Notes under the pieces: model-generated
Databases searched by the model: none
What the model was told of the DNA's origin: nothing
The model's input: the letters and a program-made list of their open reading frames with translations, nothing else
Origin: Laetiporus sulphureus 93-53
Lineage: Eukaryota > Basidiomycota > Agaricomycetes > Polyporales > Laetiporaceae
DNA: 64,000 bases
Assembly: GCF_001632365.1 (NCBI RefSeq)
Contig: NW_024468521.1
Location: 474,926-538,925 of the forward strand
Direction of reading: 5' to 3'
Position numbers and translations under genes: made by a program
Shown here: in pieces, positions 23,465 through 35,366 of the stretch
How positions within the stretch are numbered: the stretch's first letter is position 1
Layout: each line of letters begins with the position of its first letter

Positions 23465-26150
23465 ATGACAAAGCCCAGCGACGGTAGTGCCAGCCTGATG
23501 GCGGAGAAGAGTAAACTCGACACTATCGAGTATACTGCAGAAGTCAATAATACCTCTGGTTACGAGGATGCGGGATTACCTTCTCCTCCAACACTCACTC
23601 CAGAGCAAGAGAAAACGCTCTGGAAGAAGGTGGACCGACGTATCCTGCCCATCTTAACCATCATGTACTTTTGCTCTTTCCTGGATAGAGGTGAGCTCAT
23701 CTTGACGATGTTGCGGAATCAATGGCGCTCACGACAGAACCACCTTAGGAAATATTGGTTCGCTCATGTCGAAGAGAGCCGCTCATCTTTCTGACGTCGT
23801 TTCTTTTCCACCGGTGCTTAGGGAATGCGAAGCTTCAAGGCATTGTTACGCAATTAGATTTGACAGGGAATAAGTATAACATTGCTTTGGTAAGCTTGAA
23901 TTGATCCCGCACATGTCGCGGGCTGATTTCAACAACGAGTAGACAATGTATTACATCGTAAGCCATTCCATGCATTGGGGATCTCGATCTGAGCTCATTA
24001 CTTTCGTATTCAAGCCGTATTGCCTTTGCGAATGCCCAGCAAAGTGGGTCTCGCCTTCTATAGTTTCTGACTTTTCGTGATGCTAAAAAAGCCCACCAGT
24101 ATGGTGTTGAAGAAGTTCAAACCGTCTAGGTATGGCTATTTTCAGTACCGTTCGTCATCCATCTTGATATTGTCGGCTTGAGATGGCTGCCAGGAATTAC
24201 AGTAAGTGCCTTGCTCGTTTCATTTGAAACTTTCATTTATGCCTGTGCAGCTTCTATGGGGCATCATTATGTGTGTACACACGCCAAGCATTCGTAACTC
24301 AGTAATCATTTCTGCTTCTCCAGGACGCTCATGGGGCTTGTGAAAACGTGTGTATGCAGTAATGATGGAACTGCATGTCCAACTGTGTTCATGACGACTG
24401 TCGCCAGTTATCCACAGCTTGTCGGAACGCGCATATGCCTAGGTGTCGCGGAAGCAGGCTTATTCCCGGGCGTTGTGTACTAGTGAGCGGGCGTTCCGCA
24501 TGTGAATCACCGGCTGTCATGGCGCTGACAAATTACATGCATGCTAGCCTCACCCTTTGGTACCCTCGCCACATGCTTCAATTCCGCGTCGCCCTCTTCT
24601 ACGGCGGTGCGACGATAGCAGGTTGGCTCGTGACTTCATCCGCCGGCGGTGATAACTAACGAGTAGCATAGGTGCCTTCTCTGGTCTACTGGCCTTCGGG
24701 ATCTCTTACATGTCGGGCACTGCCGGCTTGCTTGGGTGGTCATGGATATTTGTAAGTCATGTTGATTCCTCAGGAATTGCATGTCTATGCCAATGCGGGG
24801 GTCCGAAATAGATTATTGAGGGATTGACAACGGTGGTAGTCGGCTGCATAGCATTCTTCGGCGAGTTCCTTCGAGTTATGCCCCGTGTCGTTTGTTGAAT
24901 AGCTGACACGATTTGATCGTAGTGCTGGTAGACTTCCCGAGCACCGCCAACTTCCTGACGCTAGAAGAGCGCTCATACATTATCTGGAAGAAGAGTAAGA
25001 TAATGATCTGCTGCATTTTTATGATCGCTCATCCACTCTACGAGAGAGTACGACAATTCCTCCGTAGGAGAAGAAGAACACTTCGAGATGCGGCACCTCG
25101 TAGCAGCATTTACGGATTGGCAGGTGCGTATCCAATCATTTGCTCCATGCAGAAGTTTCGATATTGAAAATGTAGCTCAGGTCTGGGTGTTGATCCTAGT
25201 TTACATGTCGATTAGTGCCCCTTGTGAGCGGTATACACCCGTTGCGAATGAAACCACTAACACATTTCACAGTATGCGGAATCTCTCTTTTCCTACCGTA
25301 TGCATTCTTCAACCGTTCTTCATGTATAGCCCGCTCTCTAATGCATCTCATAGATCCCTTATCAATGGGTACACTCAACAGTTTCATACAAACCGTCTGT
25401 CATGCTAATGCGACTGCTAGCTTCGGATATGATACTGCCATGAGCCAGCTCCTCACGGTGCCGCCATATATATGCGCTAGTATGCTCTGTGATCTCTCTA
25501 TGCGAGCGTTTGGCTTACCCATGTCAGCCATCGTCTTGGTCATATTCGCTGTATGGTCCGACCGTATTAAGAAACGATCTCCGTTCATTCTCTCTGGCCT
25601 TGTGATGTGCACCATAGGTTTCGCCATCAACATCTCCAATGCGCCCAATGGCGTGAAGTACTTTGGGACCTTCTTCATGGCGTCAGGAACCTACGGGACA
25701 TTTCCGGGTGTGGTCGCATGGTGCGTTGTCGTTGCCGCACATGCTCTAATCCTATCTACACGTTTTGCAGGCTCGGCAACAATCTGGCCGGCCAATATAA
25801 GCGAGCAGTTGGGATGGCGCTACAGATCGGCATTGGCAACTTTAGTGGAGCCATCGCATGTAACATCTACCTCTCAAAGGACGAGCCGCGGTATATCATG
25901 GGCCGTGAGTAGGAAGGTCCCGTGCGATGCATTCCACGTATTGATGTGTGGGATTTTGACAGACGCGCTCGAGTTGATGTTCGTAGGCATTGGCTACACC
26001 TTCTTGCCCATCGCTGTCCTGGCGTACAGGCACATTAACAACAAGAGAGATGCAAATCAACGAGAGATGATGAAGAAAGGCATTGTATACTCCGATGAGG
26101 ATATGACGAGGATGGGGGACCGTGCTCCTGACTTCCGTTATACGCTGTAA
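23465..26150 (+). CDS. MFS transporter, Dal5/Tna1-like (anion:cation symporter family), copy 1
   Basis: Twelve-helix carrier of the plasma membrane related to allantoate, nicotinate and similar organic-anion permeases; the substrate cannot be read from sequence. About 20 small exons chain in frame. They give a cytoplasmic N-terminus (LTPEQEKTLWKKVDRRILPI), then NAKLQGIVTQLDLTGNKYNI, ECPANMVLKKFKPSRWLPGI, TLMGLVKTYPQLVGTRICLG, VAEAGLFPGVVYYLTLWYPR, GLLGWSWIFIIEGL, YDNSSVGEEEHFEMRHLVAA, and a C-terminal half with SQLLTVPPY, LGNNLAGQYKRAVGMALQIG and a final EMMKKGIVYSDED tail. Two exons are only about 15 nt (ACA ATG TAT TAC ATC near 23941, and LING near 25354). One intron near 24860 appears to use a GC donor. 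LDRG runs straight into NAKLQG, without the NIG seen in relatives. Copy 2 is at 55716-58415; both look intact. Confidence 0.88.
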
Positions 26151-26772
26151 TACTAACACGTAGATCAATGGCTCACTCAGATTCTACCAGTCCATCGCTT
26201 GTACACTGTCACGCGTTATGGTCGGCTGGATTGTGCAAGGCACAGTTATCGAAGAGCGGGATAAACTGTCCACTGCATCAGGCATGCGGTCAAATGATGC
26301 GATTGCCTGAGATGTTTTCAAGCACTGATAGAAAGCCACAAAAACGTTGGATGTGTTTTGCCAGTGCCTCAGGCTCTGCACAGTCAGTGATGCTGCAAGT
26401 CCGAAACTCTACTAAGTCTCCTACCCACAGAGCGTAACGGAGATCAATAACTACCTCTCTTGTCCAGCTATAAATATGCAGCGTAGTTTTCACAATCCAT
26501 TGCGGAGGTAATGACGCAAGCGTGAGCTAGCTTTTCAATGTCAAATGAACGAGCTGCCGAAGTTGGAGAGTTGATTTGAAGAAAACATGTATCAAAATAG
26601 CATCCACCGCTTCAAAAAGAGATAATTCACAATATATAGTGCACGACCAGTACGAATTCCAACCGTATAGCCCAGTTGGAACAAGATCAGATAATTTACA
26701 ACGGTAGTACAGAAGTTAGAACATCAAAGACCCGCAAAGGGAAGTGTATATAGCGACGATACCGAACAATAA

Positions 26773-27473
26773 TTACATATCAGAGTCGGAACCAGGCATG
26801 ACGAACTTCATGCTCTCTAGACTGCTCCTGCTCGAAGGCGAAGATGCACCGGAGATAATAGACATAGACGGAGCGGCTGGCGCAGTAGCAACTTGCAAAC
26901 TGACTGGATGGGGTTTCGTACGCGTCGCTGTTGGCGTGAGTTGAGTCGGGAACGGGCCAACGGCAGAGGCACGCGCAACCGATCCTTCATACACCAGCGT
27001 CGTTGCCACGTCTGTCGCAGTTTCGCTTGTCCCAGATGGAGGGGAGTCTCTGTTGGAATCTGGGTGCGGAGCACGGATGCGAGAGGCCCCGGTGCGACCT
27101 GCGCCACCGGCGTGGGAGAATAGTAGCGCGCGTGTATATAATAGGGCGCGGCTACAATGGGACGGCCATCGGTTTGGCCCCGTGGAGCCATCTTCTAGAG
27201 AGCAGGCGACTCCCGAATTCCTGGCCGCGCAGCGGGCTGGCTGGGAAGCTCAACAGTCTTGATTGTCAATGGTCTGCGACAGCCGACTGACACTAGTGGA
27301 TGTACGCAGAGTAGTCATCCTCATCGTGACTGGGATAGGCATTCGTACAGGTAACGGCTCGGAGTGCACTGAAAACTCTGAGGTGTCTCTGAAGCACGAT
27401 GAGATCACGGAAGAATGGTCGGCCTCCGTGGCTAGCGGGAAACGCGGACGTATGTGGTCTGGCGAGGATTTCC
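26773..27473 (-). pseudogene. 3' fragment of the PH-domain gene, left by the duplication
   Basis: Matches the last exon of the intact gene at 59107-62196 (MRMTTLRTSTSVSRLSQTID, TATRTKPHPVSLQVATAP, SGASSPSSRSSLESMKF), ending at a TAA at 26773-26775. The homology stops abruptly at about 27473, and the N-terminal 700 or so residues are absent. A 207-bp insertion (27050-27256) breaks the frame and puts a stop right after its edge. There is no promoter or start, so this is a relic. Confidence 0.85.
27050..27256. mobile_element. 207-bp insertion with short inverted ends in the PH-gene fragment
   Basis: Absent from the intact copy at the matching site (near 59370). Ends are CTGTTGGAATC and GAAGCTCAACAG, an inverted repeat of 6 bp. 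It is flanked by TCT on both sides (27047-27049 and 27257-27259), which the intact copy has once, so a 3-bp target duplication is likely. It is GC-rich and open on the plus strand for its full length, unlike its surroundings. Confidence 0.5.
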
Positions 27474-27839
27474 TTGGCCTATATGAAGTGAAGGAAGACG
27501 CTGGAAATTCTAGTATGCTATCCGGACATGAACTGACACTTATGAGGCCGTAGGTCACAGCGGCTACTGCCTTTGTCCCACCTTTGTCCAGCCACGATCA
27601 GGCAGACCTTTTCCCTTTCCTGCTTCGCCCCTCATAAACCTCGAGTGCCCACCTGCCTGCACTGCGCTGGCATCCTGCTATCTTGAAAGCTCCAGTCTTC
27701 AAGTTGAAGTGCCACTCAGTGCACACGAGAGTGCCTAGTGAGTAACTTTGGTGTGTCACTTATGTCCTTCCCGGACTTCTGTGTACTGATCAGCTTCAGG
27801 GCTGGTGGTGATGCTCCAATATGCCACAATCGCCGGATT
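27474..27839. other. Junction sequence between duplication copies
   Basis: About 370 bases that match neither copy at the level I can see. No gene recognised. It lies between the truncated PH-gene fragment and the start of the second spacer. Confidence 0.4.
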
Positions 27840-28431
27840 GTGACATCCCACCCTACCCGGACGCGCATACACTCACCCATTGATAGCTCCCCTAGTCTGT
27901 CATTGGGCAATGAGACAATTCCTTGAATTTCCGTCTCCACATTTTGCCACTCTATTTAGTGTTTAGGTACTTCACGGAGGATAAATACTGTATATTTAAA
28001 GTACTTATAAACAAAATTGATGGCAATTTGATGCTGCACGAGAGATGGTGTTCTTGACAGAGTCATCTCATCTCCCAATATACAAACTAGAGCTTCATGC
28101 GTGTCTGTATTCTTTTCTGCAGCCTCCTCTGGTTTAGCATGGGTAATCTTGGTTGACAGTACTTGGTTATGAACTGCCATTACTGACATTTTCGACAACA
28201 GTCAACATCACAACCATTGTTGCCTCGATCGATGAACTGGTGTTAATGACTCGGGCTCGCTGTACCTAACATCTTGAACTAGGTGGTATCTGACAAACCG
28301 ATTCGGTGGTCGAATGCTCGCTTTGAGTCACTGTATAATGGCTTGGTTACGCAAGGCTTATCCTGATTCCTGACCTTCAAGGGATCTCAAGAAGCTGTGA
28401 TTCAGTAGATCTTGTATCCAGATTCACTGAA
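27840..28431 (+). repeat. Tandem duplication, copy 2, spacer left of the transposon nest
   Basis: Diverged copy of 22560-23050. The match runs through CATCCCACCCTACCCGG, TTTGGTTGACAG-like blocks and GAAGCTGTGATTCAG, then is cut by element A after CTGAA (28427-28431). The rest of copy 2 resumes at 54606. Divergence between the two spacers, including indels, is clearly greater than between the two MFS coding regions. Confidence 0.7.
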
Positions 28432-28881
28432 TGTCATGATCGCCCTCGCGTTACAGACAACTCTCGCACTACGGACTCCTGACGGCCTTCCATCCCATAC
28501 TCTCCATTCTACACAAGTTGCATCTGCTCCGCAGTGCGCTCTCGACCACTCGTGGTTGGATAGCCTCAAGGCAGATATTCTTCATTCAGGCACAGATGCT
28601 GTGGACAACATTCTAGTCATGCTCAGCCTTCTTCAGATGATTCCATGTACTCTTAGCATTGACTCAGATGACTCTTGCTTCCACTGCTGCTTACGATACT
28701 AGTCTTACATTCTTCCTTAGTAATACTTTCATCCCACATGTATAAAAGCTGCGACGGTTCATTAGGAATCGTCACAGGTACAACACCAATAGTCTCTCGA
28801 CGTACCTTCCTATCCATCCTCTTTGCTCCTCACTGCCTTCACTCCTCACGTTGCTCTCATCTCCTGAGTCGAGCCATTACA
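28432..28881 (+). repeat. Element A 5' LTR
   Basis: 450 bp, TG...CA ends. TATA box TATAAAAG at 28741-28748. A transcript start 30-34 bases further on would fall at about 28771-28775. The 3' LTR, once its two halves are joined, is also exactly 450 bp. Confidence 0.92.
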
Positions 28882-28896
28882 GTTTGTACCTGCCAC
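28882..28896 (+). promoter_or_regulatory. Element A primer-binding site, self-priming type
   Basis: Immediately after the 5' LTR the sequence is GTTTGTACCTGCCAC. Its TTGTACCTG (28884-28892) is the exact complement of CAGGTACAA at 28775-28783, where the transcript should begin. There is no TGG-type start that would pair with a tRNA 3' end. This is the arrangement of Tf1/sushi elements, whose mRNA 5' end folds back as primer. Confidence 0.65.
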
Positions 28897-28991
28897 CCAA
28901 CTTCCTCTTTCAGTCACATTTTTGCCTTATTTGGCAACTCTTGACTTGGCTGTCAAACTTTCATACCTTCTCTCGCTGAACCTCTCCCACC

Positions 28992-30104
28992 ATGTCTTCC
29001 AATGATATCACTATGGACCTGGAGACTCTCTTCAGCCCTCCTCCTGTTCAGCCTCAGGCCCAGGCTCCCAGCACCATCCCTGCTATCCCCATAGGTGCTG
29101 ACAATCCCCCAGCCTTGCAGGCCCTTGCTCAGGCTGTAAATGCTATCAACAGCCTTGCTGGTGCCCAGACCACCTTCGCTGCCAACCAGGCTTCTATTCA
29201 GATGGTGTTGGTGAACATAGCGACGACTCTGCAAGGTGCGATGCCTACTTCAGGCACCTCGGGCACCACTCCCTCAGGTGTCATCTGCTTCAAAGACTCT
29301 TGTGCTTTCAATGGTACGCCCGCAGTGGTCGAGCCTTTTCTTGCTGATCTGTGAAATGCTATGCATCTCACTCACTGTCATCTTGTATCGGACTATGACA
29401 AGTCCCTCTATATGAGCACCTGGCTCGAAAATGGTTCTCCGAATTCCTGGTTCTGGGCTATCGAGAAAACCAAGCTCAAACTTCTCAATGATCATGCTGC
29501 ACTCGTCGAGGACTTCCGCAAGCACTTTGGCGATGCTGACTTTGTCAATAGCCAAATGGAGAAGATCAAAAAATTCGTCCAACGCGCTTCTGCTGTGAAG
29601 TACGCATCTGCTTTCTGCAAAATCCTCGTCCATCTTCCTATCCACGATGACCTTATCAAGATCAACATGTTCAAGAAAGGTCTCAAGGATGACGTCAAGG
29701 CACTCTTCCTCATGATACAGTCACCTACCACCTTCGATGACTATGTTGCACAAGCAATCACCTTCGATAATCGCATCTATGCGCATGCACAAGAACTGAA
29801 CATCGACCGAAAGAATGTTATGTCAACCCTCCCAGTTTCCACTGCTCCATGCCAGCTGCACCTCTCCACCATGTTATACACCCCAGCCTCGACTGATCCT
29901 GTCTCAATGGAGGTCAGCGCCATTCATCATCACAGCCCACTTTCTGCTGAAGAGAAGCAGCGCCATCATAGCTTGAGATTGTGCAGTTACTGCGACGGTA
30001 AGCACGAGATTACTGCTTGCGCTGCTTTTTCAAAGCGCAATGCTGCCTCTTCCTCATCTGGCTCTTCTTTTCAGCAGGGAAAAGGGAAGCTGGAGGCCCA
30101 TTAA
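28992..30104 (+). pseudogene. Element A gag
   Basis: One reading frame interrupted by a TGA at 29352-29354. The N-terminal part is Pro/Ala/Gln-rich (MSSNDITMDLETLFSPPPVQ) with a heptad-like stretch (QAVNAINSLAGAQTTFAANQ). The second part is a capsid-like region containing ENGSPNSWFWAIE and EDFRKHFGDAD, and it ends in a zinc-knuckle-like CSYCDGKHEITAC, one residue shorter than CX2CX4HX4C. Packages element RNA in the live family. Dead here. Confidence 0.85.
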
Positions 30105-30214
30105 ATGTCCCAGAGCCTCGGGGAACACCAGGGACTGCGCACTGTTCCTCACCTGTGATCCTCTCAAGAACTCACATCAAGACCACGGCTGGGTCCTAGG
30201 TTCTGCGTGTCACT

Positions 30215-30620
30215 AGTGCGCCCACTTTTCGGCTTTCACCTCACGTTATCTGTTCCATTCATGACACCGATCACTTCTTTATCAATGTCTCTCTCACCTT
30301 TCCCAACCAAAAACCTATACAAACCTTCGCACTAGTTGACTCCGGGATGACCACCTCATGCATTTCTGATCATTTCTTGCAACAGCACTCACTACCTCAC
30401 TCGCTTAAAGACACTCCTGTTCCCATCACAGCTGTCGATGAGTGACCCATCACATCAGGACTCATCATGCAGCTTCACATGTGCAATCATGCTGAGCTCA
30501 TCTCTTTCTCGGTCATCTCTGTCCCTTATCCCCTGATCCTCGAACTTGACTGGCTGCGATGACACAACCCTGCAGTTGACTGGGCTCACAGTTAACTTTC
30601 TCTCTCCTGCTGTGGTGCTA
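30215..30620 (+). pseudogene. Element A aspartic protease segment
   Basis: Frame reads TFALVDSGMTTSCISDHFLQ, with the retropepsin DSG triad, and later LILELDWLR, a stop, HNPAVDWA, the usual end of the domain. At least three stops are visible, two at positions where arginine is expected (CGA to TGA). Not functional. Confidence 0.75.
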
Positions 30621-30797
30621 CCTCCCCAGTTCCTCCCACTATTAGTCAAGGCTCTGGTCTTGTACATCGCTCACCGAGTGCTCTCGGTTCAGCAATTTTG
30701 ACTACTTCCATCAGTCTAGGCCTTGGTTTACCCTGCGCTGCTATTTGTCCGATGATTCCTCCCACCATTTCTGACACAGAACGTCCGCGATGCCCTG

Positions 30798-31788
30798 TGT
30801 CACAGTATTAAGTGACACCTTTCTTTTTGCACCATTAAAGTCCTCATTTGAGTGGTTATTCAGACGCCAACCTTCATATTGGTCTCACAACGTGGATACT
30901 TAGACAAACAGCACAATACTGCCACATACATTGCAGATATGACTGTGTCTACCACATGACCACCAAGCACCCATGATTCAGCCACCCAGTCACGTGACAC
31001 TGGCCACTTGCCCTATTTGGAAGTTATCAGGTGTTGATCACATGACACCAGGCCACTTGCCCAGAAAGGAACTCATTGGACCATCAAGCTAGCAAGCACC
31101 TAATTCGCCACCCAAGATAGTGGCACCACTTTGCTGCCTAAATCAATAGGCAGGTACCACAACAGAGGATCCCCCTATCAACCGGCATACAGTATAGCCA
31201 GGTACAGGATAGGCTAGATCTTCTCACAACCCTATCCAGATGAAGACTGATTGTCACACTCATTATTCTGAGTCTAGACAAATCCTCTCATCTGATGTCG
31301 CAACCGTTGTGATGTGCCCTGTTGGCCATCACCCATTGGCTCCTCAACAGTGGGCCCACTGACAGGCATTTATCTCATTGGATTAGATAGGATTACCTCG
31401 ACGTATCCACGGTCATTGTAGATAGTTGCCATAGCAAAGCCCAGAACCATTACTGGTTCTGGCAACATATTCACATGTAGGTATCTGAGGTCTCACAGTA
31501 GCACAGTGCCAGGGGCCCTGCCCTACATGTATATAAAGCCCATGAGGATCTAAGGGAGGACCTTAGATTCATTATTCTATTGCATGCAGCCTAACAAGCC
31601 AATTCACCCCTTTGTTGTGAGCATAAGGCTAAGGGCCCCTTTGAGCCCCTTTCTCAGGCTGCATGTCACTGCATGCCTGGTTTGACCCTTTCTGGGCAAA
31701 CTCCTTTTTTGTGCAGGTCACTGGATGCTGGCAAGCACCTTGCTGCCATTTCCTTGCCTTAGGGCACAGGATCTAATGTGCCGTGACA
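30798..31788. mobile_element. Solo LTR D inside the pol region of element A
   Basis: 991 bp. Ends TGTCACAG and CCGTGACA form a short inverted repeat, and the flanks are CCCTG on both sides (30793-30797 and 31789-31793), a 5-bp target duplication. TATATAAAG lies near 31531. It falls between the protease and RT segments and contains no internal coding region. Only the outer TGTCAC/GTGACA ends resemble the LTRs of B; the body looks unrelated by eye. Confidence 0.85.
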
Positions 31789-31868
31789 CCCTGTTGGAGG
31801 CATTCTAAGCACTGTTGCTATACCCTCCATGCTGACCTGGTCCTGGCTTCAGTCACAAACAGTTCTTC

Positions 31869-33317
31869 TTGGCTCTCCTTCCTTCTGCTGAGGATGCTCT
31901 GCCACCACCACCTGTAAACATCTCTCTCATCAACACTTCTCATTTCGTTCACTATGCCAAATCAGGCAGCACAGGTCTTATTTGGTACATGCCCAACTCT
32001 GAACTCAATGACACCATCTGTGCTATCGACATTGATTCTCCAACGCATGACTCTCCATCATCTCTGCCACCACCAGAACCTTCTCCTCACTCCTCTCATA
32101 CTGCAGACAGTGATGTTCTGGCCTCTATCCCATCGAAGTATCTCTCTTGGGCTTCTGTCTTCTCTTCGACAGATGTCGACCAACTGCTTCCTCATCGACC
32201 CTATGATATGGCTATTGACCTTGAGGACAGCAAAACTCCTCCGTTTGGCCCGATTTACTCGCTTTCGCAAGATGAGTGCACTGCGCTATTTGAATACATT
32301 GAATCCAATCTCAAGAAGGGGTTCATTCGGTGTTCTTCTTTCCCAGCAGCTTCTCCCATTCTGTTCGTATGCAAGAAGACTGGGGAACTGCGTCTCTGCA
32401 TGGACTATTGTGGTCTCAATTCTATGACAAAAAAGAACCGCTATCCCCTTCTGCTCATCAATGATCTACTTGATCATGTTGAAGGCTGTTACATGTTCTC
32501 TGTCCTCGACCTGAAAAATGCTTTCAATTTCATCCGCATCCAGGAGGGTGATGAGTGGAAAACTGCATTTTGCACTCATTTGGGTCTCTTTGAATACACG
32601 GTGATGCTGTTCGGCCTCAGCAATGCTCCTGCCACCTTCCAAGCTTTCATTCAAGACACTTGTCATGATCTCCTTGATGTCACCTGTGTCATCTACGTTG
32701 ATGACATACTCATTTTCTCCCACTCACAAGCTGAGCATGACGTTCATGTTCAACAGGTTCTTCAATGCTTGCAAGCTGCCGGACTCTATGCCAATGCCAA
32801 GAAGTGTGAGTTTGACAAATCGTCCGTCAAATATCTCGGTTACATTGTCAGCTCTGAAGGAATCAAAATGAATCCCAAGAAACTCCAAACTGTCTCCGAG
32901 TGGCCTGTACCTCGTATGCTCCATGACGTTCAAGCCTTCCTTGAATTCACCAACTTCTATCGCCAGTTTATCGAGAATTATGCTGACAAGGCCCTTGCTT
33001 TCAATGCGCTCACCAATAAGGATCCTAACGGGTTTTCATTCACAACTGCTGCCCGTGTGTCTTTCGAAACCCTCAAGGCTTCTTTCCTTTGTGCTCCCGT
33101 GCTCCAGCATTTCGATCCATCCCTTCCATCCACTCTCATCACCGATGCATTGGACTTTGCCATCGCAGGTATTCACCTTCAGCCAGCTATTAATGGCATC
33201 CTTCATCCTGTCACATTCTTCTCGCGCAAGCTCTTGCCAGCTGAAATCAACTATGAAGTCTATGATAAAAATTGCTTGCTATCATCGACTCCTTTCGCGA
33301 TATGCGTTCTTGGCTGA
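31869..33317 (+). pseudogene. Element A reverse transcriptase and RNase H
   Basis: Longest open part of the element (482 codons). RT motifs include ELRLCMDYCGLNSMTKKNRY, a DLKNAFNFIRI block, FGLSNAPATFQAF and the catalytic IYVDDILIFSHS. RNase H begins ITDALDFAIAG (the catalytic Asp is kept) and continues to FFSRKLLPAEINYEVYDKN. There a frameshift at about 33272-33290 moves into the integrase frame. Belongs to Ty3/gypsy pol. Confidence 0.92.
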
Positions 33318-34342
33318 TTGGTACCTCCACACCTGTCTCGGTCATCTCTGATCACAAAAACCTCGAGTATTTCATGTCTTCTCATGTTCTCAACTGTCAC
33401 CAGGCTCACTGGTCAATGTTCCTCTCCAAATTCAACTTTCGTTTCGACTATGCACCTGGCTCTCACAACCCTGCTGATGCTTCATCCCATCATTGTGACT
33501 TTGCACCTCAAGTGGGGGATGACGTACTTCTACAACAGCGCAAAATGCTTCTCACGGAAACTCACACAGAGCATATCTACCCCGACAACACCCCGCACAC
33601 TCATTCGACTGCTTTCTCTGCCACCATTGCATCCTTAGTCGCTCTCGCAATTGATAACTCTGAGCTTCTCGAATGCTTTAAGGATGCAACCAAGCATGAT
33701 GTCGAGTGGTGTGAAGCTGCAGCTGCCGGAAATGAGGACTTCTCCATTCAAGACAATCTCATTTTCCACAAGGGTCGTTTGTACATTTCACCACCTCTGC
33801 GATCTGAGGTTCTGAATTCTCGACATGATGCACTAACTGCTGGACACCCTGGACGAGCGTGCACTCTCAGCCTTATTGAACGTAACTATTCCCGGCCTGG
33901 CATGTGCACCTTTGTCCATCAATATGTCACTGCCTGCAACACTTGTGCTCACATCAAGACCTCACGACACAAGCTGTTTGGCCTGCTCCAGCCTCTAGAC
34001 ATCCCCAACAGGCCTTGGCACTCAATTTCTATAGACTTTGTCATGAAACTAGGTCCCTCGCATGGCTACAACTCCATTTGGGTGGTTTGCGATCGCCTCA
34101 CTCGAGCTGCACACTTTGTCCCTTGTTTAGAGACTCTCACAGCTCCTGACCTTGCATACCTCTTCCTTGATCGCATCTTTCATCATCATGGACTTCCAGA
34201 CTCAATTGTCTCAGACCACGGATCTGTCTTCATTTCCAAGTTCTGGTCCAAGCTTGCACGCCTGCTCAAGATTGACCTTCTACTTTCATGGCCTATCATC
34301 TGCAATCTGACGGCCTTACCGAGTGCACTAGTTAAATGCTAG
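33272..34342 (+). pseudogene. Element A RNase H end and integrase core
   Basis: Carries SDHKNLEYFMSSHVLNCHQA and APGSHNPADASS from the RNase H end. The zinc-binding domain follows (HDALTAGHPGRACTLSLIE to CNTCAHIK), then the integrase catalytic core SIDFVMKLGPSHGYNSIWVV and IVSDHGSVFISKFW with the first two acidic residues. A frameshift near 34290 ends it before the third. Confidence 0.88.
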
Positions 34343-35354
34343 AAACATATCTCCATGCATTCACATCCTACCAACAAGATGACTGGGTCAATTACCTTCC
34401 TTTCGTGGAGTTCACCTTCAATAATGCAGTGAATGCTTCCACAAAGCAAACACCGTACTTTGCAAACATTGGCTTCCACCCACCTTCGAACCCCGTCTCA
34501 CTGCATGCTCAACTGTTCCTGCTGCCACTGATCTTGCCGACCATCTGCAACTCATCCACGATGAGTTGTGTGCTGAACTTGCTCATGCCCAGGACTCTCA
34601 AGCTCGATTCTATAATTGTCGCATCTCCCTTGCTCCTACATTCAAGCCCAGTGATCTTGTGTGGCTTCTGCATCACAACATCAAGACCACGTGCCCTTCT
34701 GATAAGCTCGATTACTGCAAACTTGGGCCATACCCAATTGCACGTGCATGCAGTTCGTCTTCATTCGAACTTGAACTGCCTTCAGCCATGTCATGACTCC
34801 ACCTCATTTTTCAAGACTCCCTGCTCGAGCCATATCAACTGCCCACTGACGTTCTTCATCACAATGCTGCCTATCCCGCACACATCAAGCTTCAGTTCGA
34901 TCTTTCGCAGATCAAGATGTTCCTCGACTGTCGCAAAGTCAGTTGTCGATATGACTATTTCATCCACTGGAAGGATCGACCCATCTCTGAGTGATCATGG
35001 CTCTCCCTCTCTGACATTCCCTCTTCACTAAATGAGCAGCTTGAGCAGTTCCACCACTGGCACCCAAAGCTGCCTCGTCCACATCATGTCATTCTTGACC
35101 AATGCATGTCACAATTTTTGGAACCCTCTGCATCTTCGGATGTAGGCTCTACTACTGATCACTCTTCTGCTCAGTCTCCTCCTCTTGACCTGGTATTCCT
35201 TGCCCACACATCACGCTCCACCTTTCTGCCTCTTGCATGTCAAAACCTTTGCATTGCCTATGAACTGCCATCACTTACAATGACTTGCTCCGGCTGTATC
35301 ACCCATCCTCCCATGCACTATGTCCTTGACTCCGCATCGCAGCGCTCTGCCTAG
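34336..35354 (+). pseudogene. Element A integrase C-terminus and chromodomain-like tail
   Basis: Fragments in two frames: DDWVNYLPFVEFTFNNAV, DLVWLLHHNIKTTCPSDKLD (a GPY/F-like block with GPYPI), and a decayed chromodomain (MFLDCRKVSCRYDYFIHWKD, 34918-34977, then RPISE and a stop). This places A among chromoviruses. No dUTPase-like segment follows before the polypurine tract. Confidence 0.75.
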
Positions 35355-35366
35355 GAAGGGGGGTGA

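Larger units (their letters stand above)
22560..27473 (+). repeat. Tandem duplication, copy 1
   Basis: Holds spacer, complete MFS gene and the 3' part of a PH-domain gene. Copy 2 starts near 27840, is interrupted by the transposon nest 28432-54605, and continues to the intact PH gene. Copy 1 stops matching copy 2 inside the PH-gene last exon (27473 here, 59582 there), so the duplication end point lies inside that gene. Confidence 0.8.

Noticed and set aside
27050..27256. The insertion as a spliceable introner
   Set aside because: Using its GT...AG ends leaves a TAG at the joint, and the host fragment is a promoterless pseudogene.
28882..28900. tRNA-type primer-binding site in element A
   Set aside because: No TGG start next to the LTR; the self-complementary match explains the position better.
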